This document shows positions 33,417 to 44,418 of a DNA stretch of 64,000 nt, in pieces; the first letter of the stretch is position 1; each line of letters opens with the position of its first letter. The notes below the pieces were generated by a model. That model saw only the letters and a list, made by a program, of their open reading frames with translations, had not been told where the DNA came from and ran no database searches. The position numbers and the translations under genes were made by a program. This DNA is from Photobacterium rosenbergii (lineage in GTDB: Bacteria > Pseudomonadota > Gammaproteobacteria > Enterobacterales > Vibrionaceae), in contig NZ_PYMB01000006.1 of the NCBI RefSeq assembly GCF_003026455.1, positions 162,805 to 226,804 of the forward strand, written 5' to 3'.

Positions 33417-33434
33417 TTTTAAAGAGGATACGCC

Positions 33435-33713
33435 ATGCCACGTTCTCTCAAGAAAGGTCCATTTATTGACCTACACTTGCTGAAGAAGGTAGAGAAAGCG
33501 TTGGAAAGCGGTGACAAGAAGCCTGTAAAGACTTGGTCCCGTCGCTCAATGATCATCCCTCAGATGATCGGTTTGACCATCGCTGTCCATAATGGTCGTC
33601 AGCACGTTCCTGTTTTCGTTTCTGAAGAAATGATCGGTCACAAGCTAGGCGAATTTGCACCAACACGTACTTACCGCGGTCACGCTGCGGATAAGAAAGC
33701 TAAAAAGCGCTAA
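33435..33713 (+). CDS. rpsS: 30S ribosomal protein S19
   Basis: 92 residues, [19 protein letters not shown] start and [18 protein letters not shown] core (here [14 protein letters not shown]). 30S head protein contacting S13. SD agagga. Confidence 0.99.
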   Translation: MPRSLKKGPFIDLHLLKKVEKALESGDKKPVKTWSRRSMIIPQMIGLTIAVHNGRQHVPVFVSEEMIGHKLGEFAPTRTYRGHAADKKAKKR

Positions 33714-33723
33714 GGAGTAGGTA

Positions 33724-34056
33724 ATGGAAGCTATCGCTAAACATCGCTTTGCTCGCATTTCGCCGCAAAAAGCTCGTTTGGTTGCAGATCAACTGCGCGG
33801 TAAGCCAGTTGCTCAAGCTCTAGAAATTCTTCAGTTCAGCAACAAAAAAGCTGCTGATCTAATCAAGAAAGTTCTAGAGTCAGCTATCGCTAACGCAGAA
33901 CACAACGAAGGCGCAGATATTGATGATCTATCAGTAGCTAAAATCTTCGTTGACGAAGGTCCTACCATGAAGCGTATTATGCCTCGTGCTAAAGGCCGTG
34001 CCGATCGCATCTTGAAGCGTTCTAGCCACATCACTGTTGTTGTAGCAGACCGCTAA
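33724..34056 (+). CDS. rplV: 50S ribosomal protein L22
   Basis: 110 residues. Tunnel protein; the beta-hairpin segment [15 protein letters not shown], where macrolide-resistance changes arise, is wild type in appearance. SD aaggag. Confidence 0.99.
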   Translation: MEAIAKHRFARISPQKARLVADQLRGKPVAQALEILQFSNKKAADLIKKVLESAIANAEHNEGADIDDLSVAKIFVDEGPTMKRIMPRAKGRADRILKRSSHITVVVADR

Positions 34057-34075
34057 GAGACTAGGAGAGAAAGCA

Positions 34076-34765
34076 ATGGGTCAAAAAGTACATCCTAATG
34101 GTATTCGTCTTGGCATCGTTAAGCCATGGAATACCACTTGGTTTGCTAACAGCCAAGAGTTCGCTGACAACCTAGACGGCGACTTCAAGGTACGTCAGTT
34201 CCTTACTAAGGAACTAGCAAAAGCGTCTCTTTCACGTATCGTTATCGAGCGTCCTGCTAAGAGCATCCGTGTGACTATTCACACTGCTCGTCCAGGCGTT
34301 GTTATCGGTAAGAAAGGTGAAGACGTAGAAAAACTACGCGCTCGCGTTTCGAAGATCGCTGGTGTTCCAGCTCAGATCAACATCGCTGAAGTACGTAAGC
34401 CAGAGCTAGACGGTAAGCTAGTTGCAGACAGCATCTCGTCTCAGCTAGAGCGTCGTGTTATGTTCCGTCGCGCTATGAAGCGTGCAGTTCAGAACGCTAT
34501 GCGTCTTGGCGCTAAAGGTATCAAGGTAGAAGTAAGCGGTCGTCTAGGCGGCGCTGAAATCGCACGTTCTGAGTGGTACCGTGAAGGTCGTGTACCTCTA
34601 CACACTCTTCGTGCAGACATTGATTACGCAACTTCTTCGGCTCACACCCAGTACGGTGTAATTGGCGTTAAAGTTTGGATCTTCAAAGGTGAAGTTCTAG
34701 GCGGCATGCCAGTAGAAGAGCCAAAGGCTGACAAGCCTAAGAAGCAGCGCAAAGGCCGTAAATAA
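34076..34765 (+). CDS. rpsC: 30S ribosomal protein S3
   Basis: 229 residues with a KH domain ([14 protein letters not shown] near residue 77). mRNA-entry helicase protein of the 30S head. A few residues shorter than E. coli S3 at the Lys-rich tail. Confidence 0.99.
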   Translation: MGQKVHPNGIRLGIVKPWNTTWFANSQEFADNLDGDFKVRQFLTKELAKASLSRIVIERPAKSIRVTIHTARPGVVIGKKGEDVEKLRARVSKIAGVPAQINIAEVRKPELDGKLVADSISSQLERRVMFRRAMKRAVQNAMRLGAKGIKVEVSGRLGGAEIARSEWYREGRVPLHTLRADIDYATSSAHTQYGVIGVKVWIFKGEVLGGMPVEEPKADKPKKQRKGRK

Positions 34766-34776
34766 GGAGTTTATAG

Positions 34777-35187
34777 ATGCTGCAACCTAAACGCACTAAA
34801 TTCCGCAAGACCTTTAAAGGTCGTAACCGCGGTCTAGCGAACGGCACTGACGTAAGCTTCGGTACATTTGGTCTTAAAGCAGTTGGCCGTGGCCGTATTA
34901 CTGCTCGCCAGATCGAAGCAGCTCGTCGTGCGATGACTCGTCACATCAAACGTCAGGGTCAAATCTGGATTCGTATCTTCCCAGACAAACCAATTACATC
35001 TAAGCCTCTTGAAGTTCGTCAAGGTAAAGGTAAAGGTAACGTTGAGTACTGGGTAGCTCAAATCCAACCTGGTAAAGTTCTGTACGAGATGGATGGTGTT
35101 CCTGAAGCGCTAGCACGTGAAGCATTCGAACTTGCTTCTCGTAAGCTACCAATCAAGACAACATTCGTAACTAAGGCGGTGATGTGA
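34777..35187 (+). CDS. rplP: 50S ribosomal protein L16
   Basis: 136 residues. Organises the A-site tRNA pocket; the RGxA motif region [13 protein letters not shown] and the C-terminal [11 protein letters not shown] are typical. The stop overlaps the rpmC start (TGATG). Confidence 0.99.
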   Translation: MLQPKRTKFRKTFKGRNRGLANGTDVSFGTFGLKAVGRGRITARQIEAARRAMTRHIKRQGQIWIRIFPDKPITSKPLEVRQGKGKGNVEYWVAQIQPGKVLYEMDGVPEALAREAFELASRKLPIKTTFVTKAVM

Positions 35188-35378
35188 TGAACGCACAAGA
35201 TCTGCGCGCTAAAAGCGTTGAAGAACTGAATGCTGAGCTTGTGAACCTACTGCGCGAGCAGTTCAACCTGCGCATGCAGGCTGCAACTGGTCAACTACAG
35301 CAGACTCACACTCTTAAAGCAGTACGTCGCGATATCGCACGTGTTAAAACCGTTCTGACAGAGAAGGCTGGCGCATAA
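35187..35378 (+). CDS. rpmC: 50S ribosomal protein L29
   Basis: 63 residues as in E. coli. The ATG at 35187 overlaps the rplP stop by one base; a GTG one codon upstream is possible. Tunnel-exit helical protein with the [11 protein letters not shown] core. Its stop overlaps rpsQ by one base. Confidence 0.97.
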   Translation: MNAQDLRAKSVEELNAELVNLLREQFNLRMQAATGQLQQTHTLKAVRRDIARVKTVLTEKAGA

Positions 35379-35632
35379 TGAGCGATAAAATTCGTACTCA
35401 GCTTGGTCGCGTAATCAGCGACAAGATGGACAAGTCTATCGTTGTTGCTATCGAGCGTAAGGTGAAACACCCAATCTACGGTAAGTACATCACTCGCACG
35501 ACTAAGCTTCATGCACACGATGAAAACAACGAGTGTGGCCTAGGCGACACTGTTGAGATTCGTGAGTGCCGTCCACTGTCTAAGACTAAGTCTTGGACAC
35601 TGGTACGCGTAGTAGAAAAAGCTCGCATCTAA
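35378..35632 (+). CDS. rpsQ: 30S ribosomal protein S17
   Basis: 84 residues, OB-fold early-assembly protein ([35 protein letters not shown]). Last gene of the S10 operon, followed by a hairpin terminator. Confidence 0.99.
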   Translation: MSDKIRTQLGRVISDKMDKSIVVAIERKVKHPIYGKYITRTTKLHAHDENNECGLGDTVEIRECRPLSKTKSWTLVRVVEKARI

Positions 35633-35658
35633 GCGAACTTAACTACGATATAACAGAG

Positions 35659-35693
35659 CGGCCCCGAAAAAATTTTGGGGCCGTTCATTTTTT
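35659..35693 (+). terminator. Terminator of the S10 operon
   Basis: Stem CGGCCCC / GGGGCCG, extended by A-T pairs, followed by TTCATTTTTT. It separates the S10 and spc operons. Confidence 0.85.
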
Positions 35694-35725
35694 GTCTACC
35701 CATCGTCCGAAAAGCGTGTTAATAT
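35692..35725 (+). promoter_or_regulatory. Probable spc operon promoter
   Basis: A TAATAT -10 (35720-35725) precedes a GCCGCC discriminator. The block TCTACCCATCGTCCGAAAAG upstream resembles the E. coli spc promoter region from memory. The -35 is not clear (TTGTCT gives an overlong spacer), so the exact -35 is uncertain. Confidence 0.45.
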
Positions 35726-35796
35726 TCGCCGCCTTTGAAGAAAAGGCAAATCGGCTCGTAATGGGTCAAGATGTTTAAAATTAGCGGAGCACTAAC

Positions 35797-36168
35797 ATGA
35801 TCCAAATGCAAAGTATGCTTGATGCAGCCGATAACTCCGGCGCTCGTAGCGTAATGTGTATTAAGGTTCTGGGTGGTTCACACCGTCGCTATGCACATAT
35901 CGGTGATGTCATCAAGGTTACTGTTAAGGAAGCAATTCCTCGTGGTAAAGTTAAGAAAGGTGACGTTCTGAAAGCGGTGGTTGTGCGCACTCGTAAAGGC
36001 GTACGTCGTCCAGATGGCTCTGTCATTCGCTTTGACCGTAATGCTTGCGTATTGTTGAACGACAACACTGAGCAACCAATCGGTACTCGTATTTTCGGCC
36101 CTGTGACTCGTGAGCTTCGTGGCGATAAGTTCATGAAGATCGTTTCACTTGCGCCTGAAGTACTGTAA
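35797..36168 (+). CDS. rplN: 50S ribosomal protein L14
   Basis: 123 residues. Intersubunit-bridge protein ([20 protein letters not shown] start). First gene of the spc operon; SD agcgga. Confidence 0.99.
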
Positions 36169-36180
36169 GGAGTAACGCAA

Positions 36181-36492
36181 ATGGCAGCTAAAATCCGTCG
36201 TAACGACGAAGTTATCGTTCTTACTGGTAAAGATAAAGGTAAGAAAGGTAAAGTATCTAAGGTTCTAGCAACCGGTAAAGTAATCGTTGAAGGTATCAAC
36301 CTTGTTAAGAAGCACCAGAAGCCTGTACCGGCTATGGGCATCCAAGGTGGCATCGTTGAAAAAGAAGCAGCAATCGACGCTTCTAACGTTGCAATCGTTA
36401 ACGGTGAAGGTAAAGCGGACCGTGTAGGCTTCCGATTCGAAGACGGCAAAAAAGTTCGTTTCTTCAAATCGACTGGCGAAACTATCAAGTAA
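36181..36492 (+). CDS. rplX: 50S ribosomal protein L24
   Basis: 103 residues with a KOW motif ([17 protein letters not shown]). Assembly initiator of the 50S subunit. SD aaggag. Confidence 0.99.
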   Translation: MAAKIRRNDEVIVLTGKDKGKKGKVSKVLATGKVIVEGINLVKKHQKPVPAMGIQGGIVEKEAAIDASNVAIVNGEGKADRVGFRFEDGKKVRFFKSTGETIK

Positions 36493-36508
36493 TTTTTGGA
36501 GTAGTACA

Positions 36509-37048
36509 ATGGCGAAACTGCATGATTACTACAAAGAGACTCTAGTTAAAGAACTTGCTGAAAAGTTCGAATACAAGAGTATCATGCAAGTCCCAAGGAT
36601 CGAAAAGATCACACTTAACATGGGTGTGGGCGATGCGATCAACGACAAGAAGCTTCTAGAGAATGCTGCTGCTGACATGACTGCTATTGCAGGTCAGAAG
36701 CCGCTTATCACTGTAGCTCGTAAGTCTGTTGCTGGCTTTAAGATCCGTGAGGGCTACCCTATCGGCTGTAAAGTAACTCTACGTGGCGAACGCATGTGGG
36801 ATTTCTTTGAGCGTCTAATTTCAATTGCTGTACCTCGTATTCGCGATTTCCGTGGTCTAAACCCGAAATCATTCGATGGTCGTGGTAACTACAGCATGGG
36901 CGTTCGTGAGCAGATCATCTTCCCAGAAATCGATTACGATAAAGTAGATCGTGTACGTGGTCTTGATATCACTATCACTACTTCTGCTAAGTCTGATGAA
37001 GAAGCTCATGCTCTACTGTCTGCTTTTAACTTCCCATTCCGTAAGTAA
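36509..37048 (+). CDS. rplE: 50S ribosomal protein L5
   Basis: 179 residues. Binds 5S rRNA in the central protuberance ([18 protein letters not shown]). In E. coli the start of this gene is the S8 repressor target; not folded here. Confidence 0.99.
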   Translation: MAKLHDYYKETLVKELAEKFEYKSIMQVPRIEKITLNMGVGDAINDKKLLENAAADMTAIAGQKPLITVARKSVAGFKIREGYPIGCKVTLRGERMWDFFERLISIAVPRIRDFRGLNPKSFDGRGNYSMGVREQIIFPEIDYDKVDRVRGLDITITTSAKSDEEAHALLSAFNFPFRK

Positions 37049-37063
37049 AAGTAAGGGTTACTA

Positions 37064-37369
37064 ATGGCTAAAGAATCAATGAAGGCACGCGAAGCTAAAC
37101 GTGCCAAGCTTGCAGTTAAGTTCGCTGAAAAGCGTGCTGCACTTAAAGCTCTAATTAGCGACGTGAATGCGTCTGAAGAAGACCGCTGGAATGCAGTGCT
37201 TAAACTTCAGTCACTACCACGTGATTCTGCGAAGTCTCGTCAGCGTAACCGCTGTAACCAGACTGGACGTCCACACGGCTACCTACGTAAGTTTGGTCTA
37301 AGCCGTATCAAGGTTCGTGAAGCTTGCATGAAAGGCGAGATTCCGGGTCTGCGCAAGGCTAGCTGGTAA
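37064..37369 (+). CDS. rpsN: 30S ribosomal protein S14
   Basis: 101 residues, the long zinc-free form (no CxxC pairs), ending [14 protein letters not shown]. 30S head protein. SD aagggtt. Confidence 0.99.
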   Translation: MAKESMKAREAKRAKLAVKFAEKRAALKALISDVNASEEDRWNAVLKLQSLPRDSAKSRQRNRCNQTGRPHGYLRKFGLSRIKVREACMKGEIPGLRKASW

Positions 37370-37407
37370 TCCCAGTTATCCAATTTAGAATCACGGAGTA
37401 TTGACTT

Positions 37408-37800
37408 ATGAGCATGCAAGATCCGATTTCGGATATGCTGACCCGTCTTCGTAACGGTCAGGCAGCGAAAAAAGTTGCTGTTAAAATGCCATCTTCAAAA
37501 ATGAAAGTTGCTATCGCAGCTCTTCTTAAAGAAGAAGGTTTTGTGGCTGACTACACTGTAACTGGTGAAGTTAAGCCTGAGCTAGAAGTTACTCTTAAGT
37601 ACTTCGAAGCTAACCCAGTTATCGAGCAAATCCAGCGTGTTTCACGTCCTGGCCTACGCATCTACAAGAAAAAAGATGCACTTCCATCAGTGATGGGTGG
37701 CCTTGGTATTGCTGTTGTTTCCACTTCCAAGGGTCTTATGACCGACCGCGCTGCACGCAAAGCGGGTCTTGGCGGTGAGATTATCTGCTACGTAGCATAA
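37408..37800 (+). CDS. rpsH: 30S ribosomal protein S8
   Basis: 130 residues. Binds 16S helix 21 and represses the spc operon in E. coli ([33 protein letters not shown]). SD cggag. Confidence 0.99.
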   Translation: MSMQDPISDMLTRLRNGQAAKKVAVKMPSSKMKVAIAALLKEEGFVADYTVTGEVKPELEVTLKYFEANPVIEQIQRVSRPGLRIYKKKDALPSVMGGLGIAVVSTSKGLMTDRAARKAGLGGEIICYVA

Positions 37801-37812
37801 TAGGAGTAGGAA

Positions 37813-38346
37813 ATGTCTCGTGTTGCAAAAGCACCAGTAGTTATTCCTGCCGGCGTAGAAGTTAAACTTAACGGCCAGGAAATCACTGTTAAAGGTGGTA
37901 AAGGCGAACTATCTCGCGTTATCAACGAAGCAGTAGTTCTATCCCAGGAAGAGAACGCTATCACTTTCGGTCCTCGCGAAGGTTTCGAGAAAGCTTGGGC
38001 ACAGGCAGGTACTGCACGTGCACTAGTTAACAACATGGTTGTTGGTGTTACTGAAGGTTACACCAAGAAGCTTACTCTTAAGGGTGTAGGTTACCGTGCT
38101 GCTATCAAAGGCAACGCAGTAGCTCTAACTCTTGGCTTCTCTCACCCAGTTGAGCACGAACTTCCAGCAGGTATCAAAGCTGAATGTCCTTCACAAACTG
38201 AAATCGTACTAACTGGTACTGATAAGCAGGTTGTTGGTCAGGTAGCTGCTGATATTCGCGCTTACCGTAGCCCTGAGCCTTACAAAGGTAAAGGTGTTCG
38301 TTACGCCGATGAAATCGTGCGTACTAAAGAAGCTAAGAAGAAGTAA
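37813..38346 (+). CDS. rplF: 50S ribosomal protein L6
   Basis: 177 residues with two repeated alpha/beta domains; the C-terminal [20 protein letters not shown] is intact. Sits near the GTPase centre. SD taggag. Confidence 0.99.
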   Translation: MSRVAKAPVVIPAGVEVKLNGQEITVKGGKGELSRVINEAVVLSQEENAITFGPREGFEKAWAQAGTARALVNNMVVGVTEGYTKKLTLKGVGYRAAIKGNAVALTLGFSHPVEHELPAGIKAECPSQTEIVLTGTDKQVVGQVAADIRAYRSPEPYKGKGVRYADEIVRTKEAKKK

Positions 38347-38355
38347 GGTAACACT

Positions 38356-38709
38356 ATGGATAAGAAAGCATCTCGTATCCGTCGTGCGACCCGTGCACGT
38401 CGTAAGATTGCTGAACTGGGTGCAACTCGCCTAGTTGTACACCGTACTCCACGTCACGTGTACGCTCAGGTTATCGCACCAAATGGTTCTGAGGTAATCG
38501 CAGCCGCTTCTACAGTAGAAAAAGCGATCCGTGAGTCGGTTAAGAGTACTGGTAACAAAGACGCTGCTGCAGCTGTAGGTAAAGCTATTGCTGAGCGCGC
38601 GATTGAAAAAGGCATCTCTACAGTTGCATTCGATCGTTCTGGTTTCCAATACCACGGCCGTGTAGCTGCACTAGCAGAAGCTGCTCGTGAAGCTGGTCTG
38701 AAATTCTAA
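38356..38709 (+). CDS. rplR: 50S ribosomal protein L18
   Basis: 117 residues. 5S rRNA binding ([40 protein letters not shown]). 9 nt after rplF. Confidence 0.99.
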   Translation: MDKKASRIRRATRARRKIAELGATRLVVHRTPRHVYAQVIAPNGSEVIAAASTVEKAIRESVKSTGNKDAAAAVGKAIAERAIEKGISTVAFDRSGFQYHGRVAALAEAAREAGLKF

Positions 38710-38721
38710 GGTAGGCGGAAG

Positions 38722-39219
38722 ATGGCTAACGAAAAAACACAATCAGATTTGCATGAAAAGCTGATCGCTGTTAACCGTGTATCTAAGACGGTTAAAGGTG
38801 GTCGTATTTTCAGCTTTACTGCACTAACTGTAGTTGGTGACGGTAACGGTCGCATCGGTTTTGGTTACGGCAAGGCACGTGAAGTTCCTGCTGCAATCCA
38901 GAAAGCGATGGAAAAAGCACGTCGTAACATGGTTACAGTTGCACTAAACGACGGTACTCTACACCACGCTGTTAAAGGTCGCCACACTGGTTCTAAAGTG
39001 TACATGCAGCCTGCTTCAGAAGGTACAGGTATCATCGCCGGTGGTGCAATGCGTGCAGTACTAGAGGTTGCGGGTGTTCGCAACGTTCTAGCTAAAGCAT
39101 ACGGCTCTACAAACCCAATCAACATCGTTCGCGCGACTATTGACGGTTTGAGTGGCATGAACTCTCCAGAAATGATCGCTGCTAAGCGTGGTCTTTCTGT
39201 TAAAGAAATTCTGGAGTAA
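38722..39219 (+). CDS. rpsE: 30S ribosomal protein S5
   Basis: 165 residues. Decoding-accuracy protein; double-stranded-RNA-type N domain ([20 protein letters not shown]) and C-terminal S5 fold. The spectinomycin loop [11 protein letters not shown] has no deletion. Confidence 0.99.
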   Translation: MANEKTQSDLHEKLIAVNRVSKTVKGGRIFSFTALTVVGDGNGRIGFGYGKAREVPAAIQKAMEKARRNMVTVALNDGTLHHAVKGRHTGSKVYMQPASEGTGIIAGGAMRAVLEVAGVRNVLAKAYGSTNPINIVRATIDGLSGMNSPEMIAAKRGLSVKEILE

Positions 39220-39224
39220 TTGAC

Positions 39225-39404
39225 ATGGCTAAGACTATTAAAGTGACGCAGACTAAGAGCTCAATCGGTCGTCTGCCGAAGCACAAAGCTACTTTGCGTG
39301 GCCTAGGCCTTCGTCGCATCAACCACACTGTAGAACTTGAAGATACTGCTTGCGTACGCGGCATGATCAACAAAGTTATCTACATGGTTAAAGTTGAGGA
39401 GTAA
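39225..39404 (+). CDS. rpmD: 50S ribosomal protein L30
   Basis: 59 residues ([20 protein letters not shown] start), translated directly from the sequence between rpsE and rplO. 5 nt after rpsE and 5 nt before rplO. SD is within the end of rpsE (ctggag). Confidence 0.98.
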   Translation: MAKTIKVTQTKSSIGRLPKHKATLRGLGLRRINHTVELEDTACVRGMINKVIYMVKVEE

Positions 39405-39409
39405 TCAGA

Positions 39410-39844
39410 ATGCGTTTGAATACTCTATCTCCGGCTGCTGGTTCTAAGCCTTCTGCGAAGCGCGTAGGCCGTGGTATCGGTTCAGGTCTGGGTAAAACTT
39501 GTGGCCGTGGTCACAAAGGTCAGAAATCACGTTCAGGTGGTTCTGTACGTCCAGGCTTCGAAGGCGGTCAAATGCCTTTGAAACAGCGTCTACCAAAATT
39601 CGGTTTTACTTCTCGTAAGAGCCTTGTAACAGCTGAAGTTCGTCTAGGTGAACTAGCGAAAGTTGAAGGTGACGTAGTAAGCCTTGAAACTCTTAAAGCT
39701 GCTAACGTAATCACTAAGAACATTGAGTTCGTGAAAGTTGTACTTTCTGGTGAGATCGCTCGCACTGTAACAGTTAAAGGTCTACGCGTTACTAAAGGCG
39801 CTAAAGCTGCTATCGAAGCTGCAGGCGGTAAAATCGAGGAATAA
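39410..39844 (+). CDS. rplO: 50S ribosomal protein L15
   Basis: 144 residues. Gly/Arg-rich N-terminal extension ([20 protein letters not shown]) and globular C-terminal domain. Directly upstream of secY as in all spc operons. Confidence 0.99.
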   Translation: MRLNTLSPAAGSKPSAKRVGRGIGSGLGKTCGRGHKGQKSRSGGSVRPGFEGGQMPLKQRLPKFGFTSRKSLVTAEVRLGELAKVEGDVVSLETLKAANVITKNIEFVKVVLSGEIARTVTVKGLRVTKGAKAAIEAAGGKIEE

Positions 39845-39867
39845 TTTACTCGAGGGATGAGGTACAG

Positions 39868-41193
39868 ATGGCTAAACAACCAGGACAAGATTTTCGTAGT
39901 GCCCAAGGTGGCCTAGCAGAGCTTAAGGTTCGTCTATTATTCGTATTAGGTGCAATCTTAATTTTCCGAGCAGGCTCTTTTGTGCCTATTCCTGGTATTG
40001 ACGCTGCTGTACTTGCCGATCTGTTCGAACAGCAAAAGGGTACCGTCATTGAACTGTTTAACATGTTCTCTGGCGGTGCACTTGAGCGTGCTTCCATCTT
40101 AGCATTGGGTATCATGCCGTATATTTCGGCATCGATCATTGTCCAACTGCTGACAGTAGTCCACCCGGCTTTGGCCGAGTTGAAGAAGGAAGGGGAGTCT
40201 GGCCGTCGTAAGATTAGCCAGTACACCCGTTACGGCACGCTTGTGTTGGCAACCTTCCAAGCAATTGGTATTGCAACGGGGTTACCGAGTATGATTCCAG
40301 GTCTGGTCATTAATCCAGGCATGGGATTCTACTTTGTTGCGGTTGTAAGTTTGGTTACCGGTACCATGTTCTTGATGTGGTTGGGTGAACAGATTACGGA
40401 GCGTGGCATAGGTAACGGTATATCTGTGATTATTTTCACTGGTATCGTTGCAGGCTTGCCGCCAGCTATTGGACAGACAGTGGAGCAAGCGCGTCAAGGT
40501 GAATTGCACGTACTTCTTCTACTATTGATTGCAGTGATATCTTTTGCTGTTATTTACTTTGTAGTGTTCATGGAACGTGGTCAGCGCCGTATCGTCGTTA
40601 ACTACGCCAAGCGTCAACAAGGCCGTCGCGTTTTTGCTGCGCAGAGCACTCACTTGCCGTTGAAAATCAACATGGCAGGGGTAATTCCAGCGATTTTTGC
40701 ATCAAGCATTATTCTGTTCCCGGGTACACTGGCTCAGTGGTTCGGTCAGAATGAAAACCTAGGTTGGCTAAGTGATATTTCACTGGCACTAAGCCCAGGT
40801 CAGCCACTTTATGTGATGCTTTATGCAGCAGCGATCATTTTCTTCTGTTTCTTCTATACCGCGTTGGTGTTTAACCCTCGCGAGACAGCTGACAACTTGA
40901 AGAAGTCTGGTGCGTTCGTACCTGGTATTCGCCCGGGTGAGCAGACCGCGAAATACATAGATAAAGTGATGACCCGCCTGACATTGGCTGGCGCGTTGTA
41001 TATCACCTTTATCTGTCTGATCCCCGAGTTTATGATGATTGCATGGAATGTCCGCTTTTACTTTGGCGGTACTTCACTACTAATCGTAGTTGTGGTCATT
41101 ATGGACTTCATGGCTCAAGTTCAGACACATCTGATGTCTCAACAATATGAGTCTGTTTTGAAAAAGGCTAATCTTAAGGGCTCAGGCCGTTAA
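39868..41193 (+). CDS. secY: Protein translocase subunit SecY
   Basis: 441 residues, ten membrane segments. Channel of the SecYEG translocon. Plug and signature stretch [13 protein letters not shown] (near residue 34) and [20 protein letters not shown] are present. Cotranscribed with the spc ribosomal genes; SD gaggtac weak. Confidence 0.98.
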
Positions 41194-41216
41194 GATCCCA
41201 TTTACGGAGTTTAGCA

Positions 41217-41330
41217 ATGAAAGTTCGTGCTTCCGTTAAGAAAATCTGCCGTAACTGTAAAGTTATCAAGCGCAACGGTGTTGTGCGTGTAATTTGCAGT
41301 GAGCCAAAGCACAAACAGCGCCAAGGCTAA
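41217..41330 (+). CDS. rpmJ: 50S ribosomal protein L36 (zinc-binding type)
   Basis: 37 residues read directly from the sequence: [20 protein letters not shown] and on. The CxxC pair, a third Cys and a His (CSEPKH) form the zinc site, so this is the C+ form. SD cggag. Last spc gene before the alpha leader. Confidence 0.98.
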
Positions 41331-41362
41331 TTAGCAGAAATATTTCTTGCAAATTGAAGGTG

Positions 41363-41390
41363 GGTTGGCTAAATTAGCCAACCAATCTTT
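41363..41390 (+). terminator. Perfect hairpin after rpmJ (likely partial terminator)
   Basis: GGTTGGCTAA-A-TTAGCCAACC, a 10-bp perfect stem, followed by AATCTTTT. It separates the spc and alpha operons; the interrupted T run suggests incomplete termination. Confidence 0.65.
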
Positions 41391-41404
41391 TGTGTGTGCA
41401 AAAG

Positions 41405-41480
41405 AATTGTTCCACCGCTGCGTATCCTAAACGGGCTTTGCAGCGGTTATTCTTGAAAAGTACTAGGAGTGAATAGTGGC
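41405..41480 (+). ncRNA. Alpha operon leader (S4 repressor target)
   Basis: The segment around GCGTATCCTAAACGGGCTTT with flanking CCGCTGC and GCAGCGG arms, just before the rpsM GTG start, has the layout of the E. coli alpha-operon ribosome-binding pseudoknot bound by S4. rpsD, encoding S4, is in the same operon. Recognised from memory of the E. coli sequence. Confidence 0.72.
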
Positions 41481-41832
41481 CCGTATTGCAGGCATTAACA
41501 TTCCTGATCAAAAACATTCTGTAATCGCTCTTACTGCGATCTACGGCATCGGTAAAACTCGCTCAAAAGCTATCCTAGCTGAAGCGGGTATCGCTGAAGA
41601 TGTTAAGATCAGTGAACTAACTGAAGAGCAGATCGATCTACTGCGTGATGGTGTAGCTAAGTACACTGTAGAAGGTGATCTACGTCGTGAAGTTTCCATG
41701 AACATCAAGCGTCTAATGGACCTTGGTTGTTACCGTGGTCTTCGTCATCGTCGCAGTCTACCACTACGTGGACAGCGTACTAAAACCAACGCACGTACCC
41801 GTAAGGGTCCGCGCAAGCCGATCAAAAAATAA
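41476..41832 (+). CDS. rpsM: 30S ribosomal protein S13
   Basis: 118 residues with a GTG start, as in E. coli, inside the S4-responsive leader (SD taggag). 30S head protein contacting the P-site tRNA and L5 ([13 protein letters not shown]). First alpha-operon gene. Confidence 0.99.
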   Translation: MARIAGINIPDQKHSVIALTAIYGIGKTRSKAILAEAGIAEDVKISELTEEQIDLLRDGVAKYTVEGDLRREVSMNIKRLMDLGCYRGLRHRRSLPLRGQRTKTNARTRKGPRKPIKK

Positions 41833-41843
41833 TCGGAAGGTAG

Positions 41844-42239
<396 letters not shown>

Positions 42240-42271
42240 CGTTTCGTTTCTAGGAAAACTGGAGAAAGAAC

Positions 42272-42892
42272 ATGGCAAGATATTTGGGTCCTAAGCTGAA
42301 GCTTAGCCGTCGTGAAGGCACAGACTTGTTCCTTAAGTCTGGTGTACGCGCGATTGATACCAAGTGTAAAATTGACAATGCACCTGGTGTGCATGGTGCT
42401 CGTCGCGGTCGTCTATCTGACTACGGCGTACAGCTTCGTGAGAAGCAAAAAGTTCGTCGTACTTACGGCGTACTAGAGAAGCAATTCCGTAACTACTATA
42501 AAGAAGCTGCTCGCCTTAAAGGCAACACAGGTGAAAACCTGCTTCAGCTTCTTGAAGGTCGTCTAGATAACGTAGTTTACCGCATGGGTTTTGGTGCTAC
42601 TCGCGCTGAAGCACGTCAGCTGGTAAGCCACAAAGCGATCCTAGTTAACGGTCAAGTCGTAAACGTTCCTTCTTTCAAGGTAGCGGCAAACGACGTTGTT
42701 AGCATTCGTGAGAAAGCTAAGAACCAAGCACGCATCAAAGCAGCTCTAGAAGTTGCTACTCAGCGTGAACTACCGACTTGGGTCGAAGTAGACAGCAGCA
42801 AGCTAGAAGGTACTTTCAAGCGCCTTCCAGAACGTTCTGATTTGTCTGCCGACATCAACGAACACCTGATCGTCGAGCTTTACTCTAAGTAA
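42272..42892 (+). CDS. rpsD: 30S ribosomal protein S4
   Basis: 206 residues. Primary 16S binder with a C-terminal S4 RNA-binding domain ([20 protein letters not shown] near residue 94). Autogenous repressor of this operon in E. coli. SD ctggag. Confidence 0.99.
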   Translation: MARYLGPKLKLSRREGTDLFLKSGVRAIDTKCKIDNAPGVHGARRGRLSDYGVQLREKQKVRRTYGVLEKQFRNYYKEAARLKGNTGENLLQLLEGRLDNVVYRMGFGATRAEARQLVSHKAILVNGQVVNVPSFKVAANDVVSIREKAKNQARIKAALEVATQRELPTWVEVDSSKLEGTFKRLPERSDLSADINEHLIVELYSK

Positions 42893-42915
42893 GGCTATAG
42901 TTAAGAGAGGACACA

Positions 42916-43905
42916 ATGCAGGGTTCTGTAACAGAATTTCTTAAGCCACGTCTTGTTGATATTGAACAAGTTAACACGACGCATGCAAAAGTAACTCTTG
43001 AGCCGCTTGAGCGTGGTTTCGGCCACACTCTTGGTAACGCTCTACGTCGTATTCTTCTATCTTCAATGCCGGGTTGTGCCGTCACTGAAGTAGAAATCGA
43101 CGGTGTGTTACACGAGTACAGCACCAAAGAAGGAGTACAGGAAGACATTCTTGAGATCCTTCTAAACCTTAAAGGCCTAGCCGTTAAGGTTGAGGGTAAA
43201 GACGAAGTTATCCTTACTCTGAATAAATCTGGTGCAGGCCCTGTTGTTGCAGGTGACATCACCCACGACGGTGATGTTGAGATTGCGAACCCAGAGCACG
43301 TAATCTGCCACCTAACTGATGACAATGCTGATATCAGCATGCGCATCAAGGTAGAACGTGGTCGCGGCTATGTACCAGCGTCAGCTCGTATCCACACTGA
43401 GGAAGACGAGCGTCCAATTGGTCGTCTGCTAGTTGATGCAACTTTCAGCCCAGTTGACCGTATCGCTTACGCGGTTGAGGCAGCACGTGTAGAACAACGT
43501 ACTGACCTTGACAAGCTTGTTATCGATATGGAGACAAACGGTACTCTTGATCCTGAGGAAGCTATCCGTCGCGCAGCTACTATCCTAGCTGAGCAATTGG
43601 ATGCATTCGTAGATCTTCGTGATGTACGAGTTCCTGAAGAGAAAGAAGAGAAGCCGGAGTTCGATCCGATCCTACTGCGTCCTGTAGACGATCTTGAACT
43701 AACTGTTCGCTCTGCTAACTGTCTAAAAGCAGAAGCGATCCACTACATCGGTGATCTTGTTCAGCGTACTGAGGTTGAGCTTCTTAAGACTCCAAACCTT
43801 GGTAAGAAGTCTTTGACAGAAATCAAAGACGTGCTGGCATCACGTGGTCTGTCTCTAGGCATGCGCCTAGAAAACTGGCCGCCAGCATCTATTGCTGAAG
43901 ATTAA
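42916..43905 (+). CDS. rpoA: RNA polymerase alpha subunit
   Basis: 329 residues. Assembly domain ([18 protein letters not shown] near residue 33), acidic linker ([11 protein letters not shown] near 243) and C-terminal DNA/activator-binding domain with RSANCLKAE (near 265), the UP-element contact. SD agagga. Confidence 0.99.
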   Translation: MQGSVTEFLKPRLVDIEQVNTTHAKVTLEPLERGFGHTLGNALRRILLSSMPGCAVTEVEIDGVLHEYSTKEGVQEDILEILLNLKGLAVKVEGKDEVILTLNKSGAGPVVAGDITHDGDVEIANPEHVICHLTDDNADISMRIKVERGRGYVPASARIHTEEDERPIGRLLVDATFSPVDRIAYAVEAARVEQRTDLDKLVIDMETNGTLDPEEAIRRAATILAEQLDAFVDLRDVRVPEEKEEKPEFDPILLRPVDDLELTVRSANCLKAEAIHYIGDLVQRTEVELLKTPNLGKKSLTEIKDVLASRGLSLGMRLENWPPASIAED

Positions 43906-43938
43906 TAGTTACTGATATCTAGTTAGAAGGATTAGGTC

Positions 43939-44325
43939 ATGCGCCATCGTAAGAGTGGTCGTCAACTCAACCGCAACAGCAGCCATCGCAAAGCGATGTT
44001 CAGCAACATGGCTGGCTCTCTGGTACGTCACGAACTTATCAAGACTACCCTGCCTAAGGCAAAAGAGCTGCGTCGCGTAATTGAGCCATTGATTACCCTA
44101 GCTAAGACTGACAGTGTTGCTAACCGTCGTCTTGCATTCGCACGTACTCGTGATAACGAAGTTGTTGCGAAACTATTTAACGAACTGGGTCCACGTTTTG
44201 CTCAGCGTCCAGGCGGTTACACTCGCATCATGAAATGCGGTTTCCGTGCTGGCGATAAAGCCCCTATGGCTTACATCGAGCTAGTAGATCGTCCTGAAGC
44301 TCAGGAAGAAGCTGCTGCTGAATAA
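43939..44325 (+). CDS. rplQ: 50S ribosomal protein L17
   Basis: 128 residues ([20 protein letters not shown] start). Tunnel-exit neighbourhood protein, last alpha-operon gene, followed by a strong terminator. SD agaagga. Confidence 0.99.
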   Translation: MRHRKSGRQLNRNSSHRKAMFSNMAGSLVRHELIKTTLPKAKELRRVIEPLITLAKTDSVANRRLAFARTRDNEVVAKLFNELGPRFAQRPGGYTRIMKCGFRAGDKAPMAYIELVDRPEAQEEAAAE

Positions 44326-44350
44326 GCACTAGCGCGTTAAATAAAAAGAG

Positions 44351-44378
44351 GCCGAGTCTTAGACTCGGCTTTTTTTTT
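44351..44378 (+). terminator. Terminator of the alpha operon
   Basis: Perfect stem GCCGAGTCT / AGACTCGGC, 2-nt loop, followed by nine T. Confidence 0.93.
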
Positions 44379-44418
44379 GCATCTAATTCCCTATCACTAC
44401 CAATGAGGGATCGGATGC

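Noticed and set aside
35889..36509. 206-codon antisense frame opposite rplN/rplX
   Set aside because: Ser/Thr/Arg-rich reverse translation of ribosomal genes with strong codon bias.
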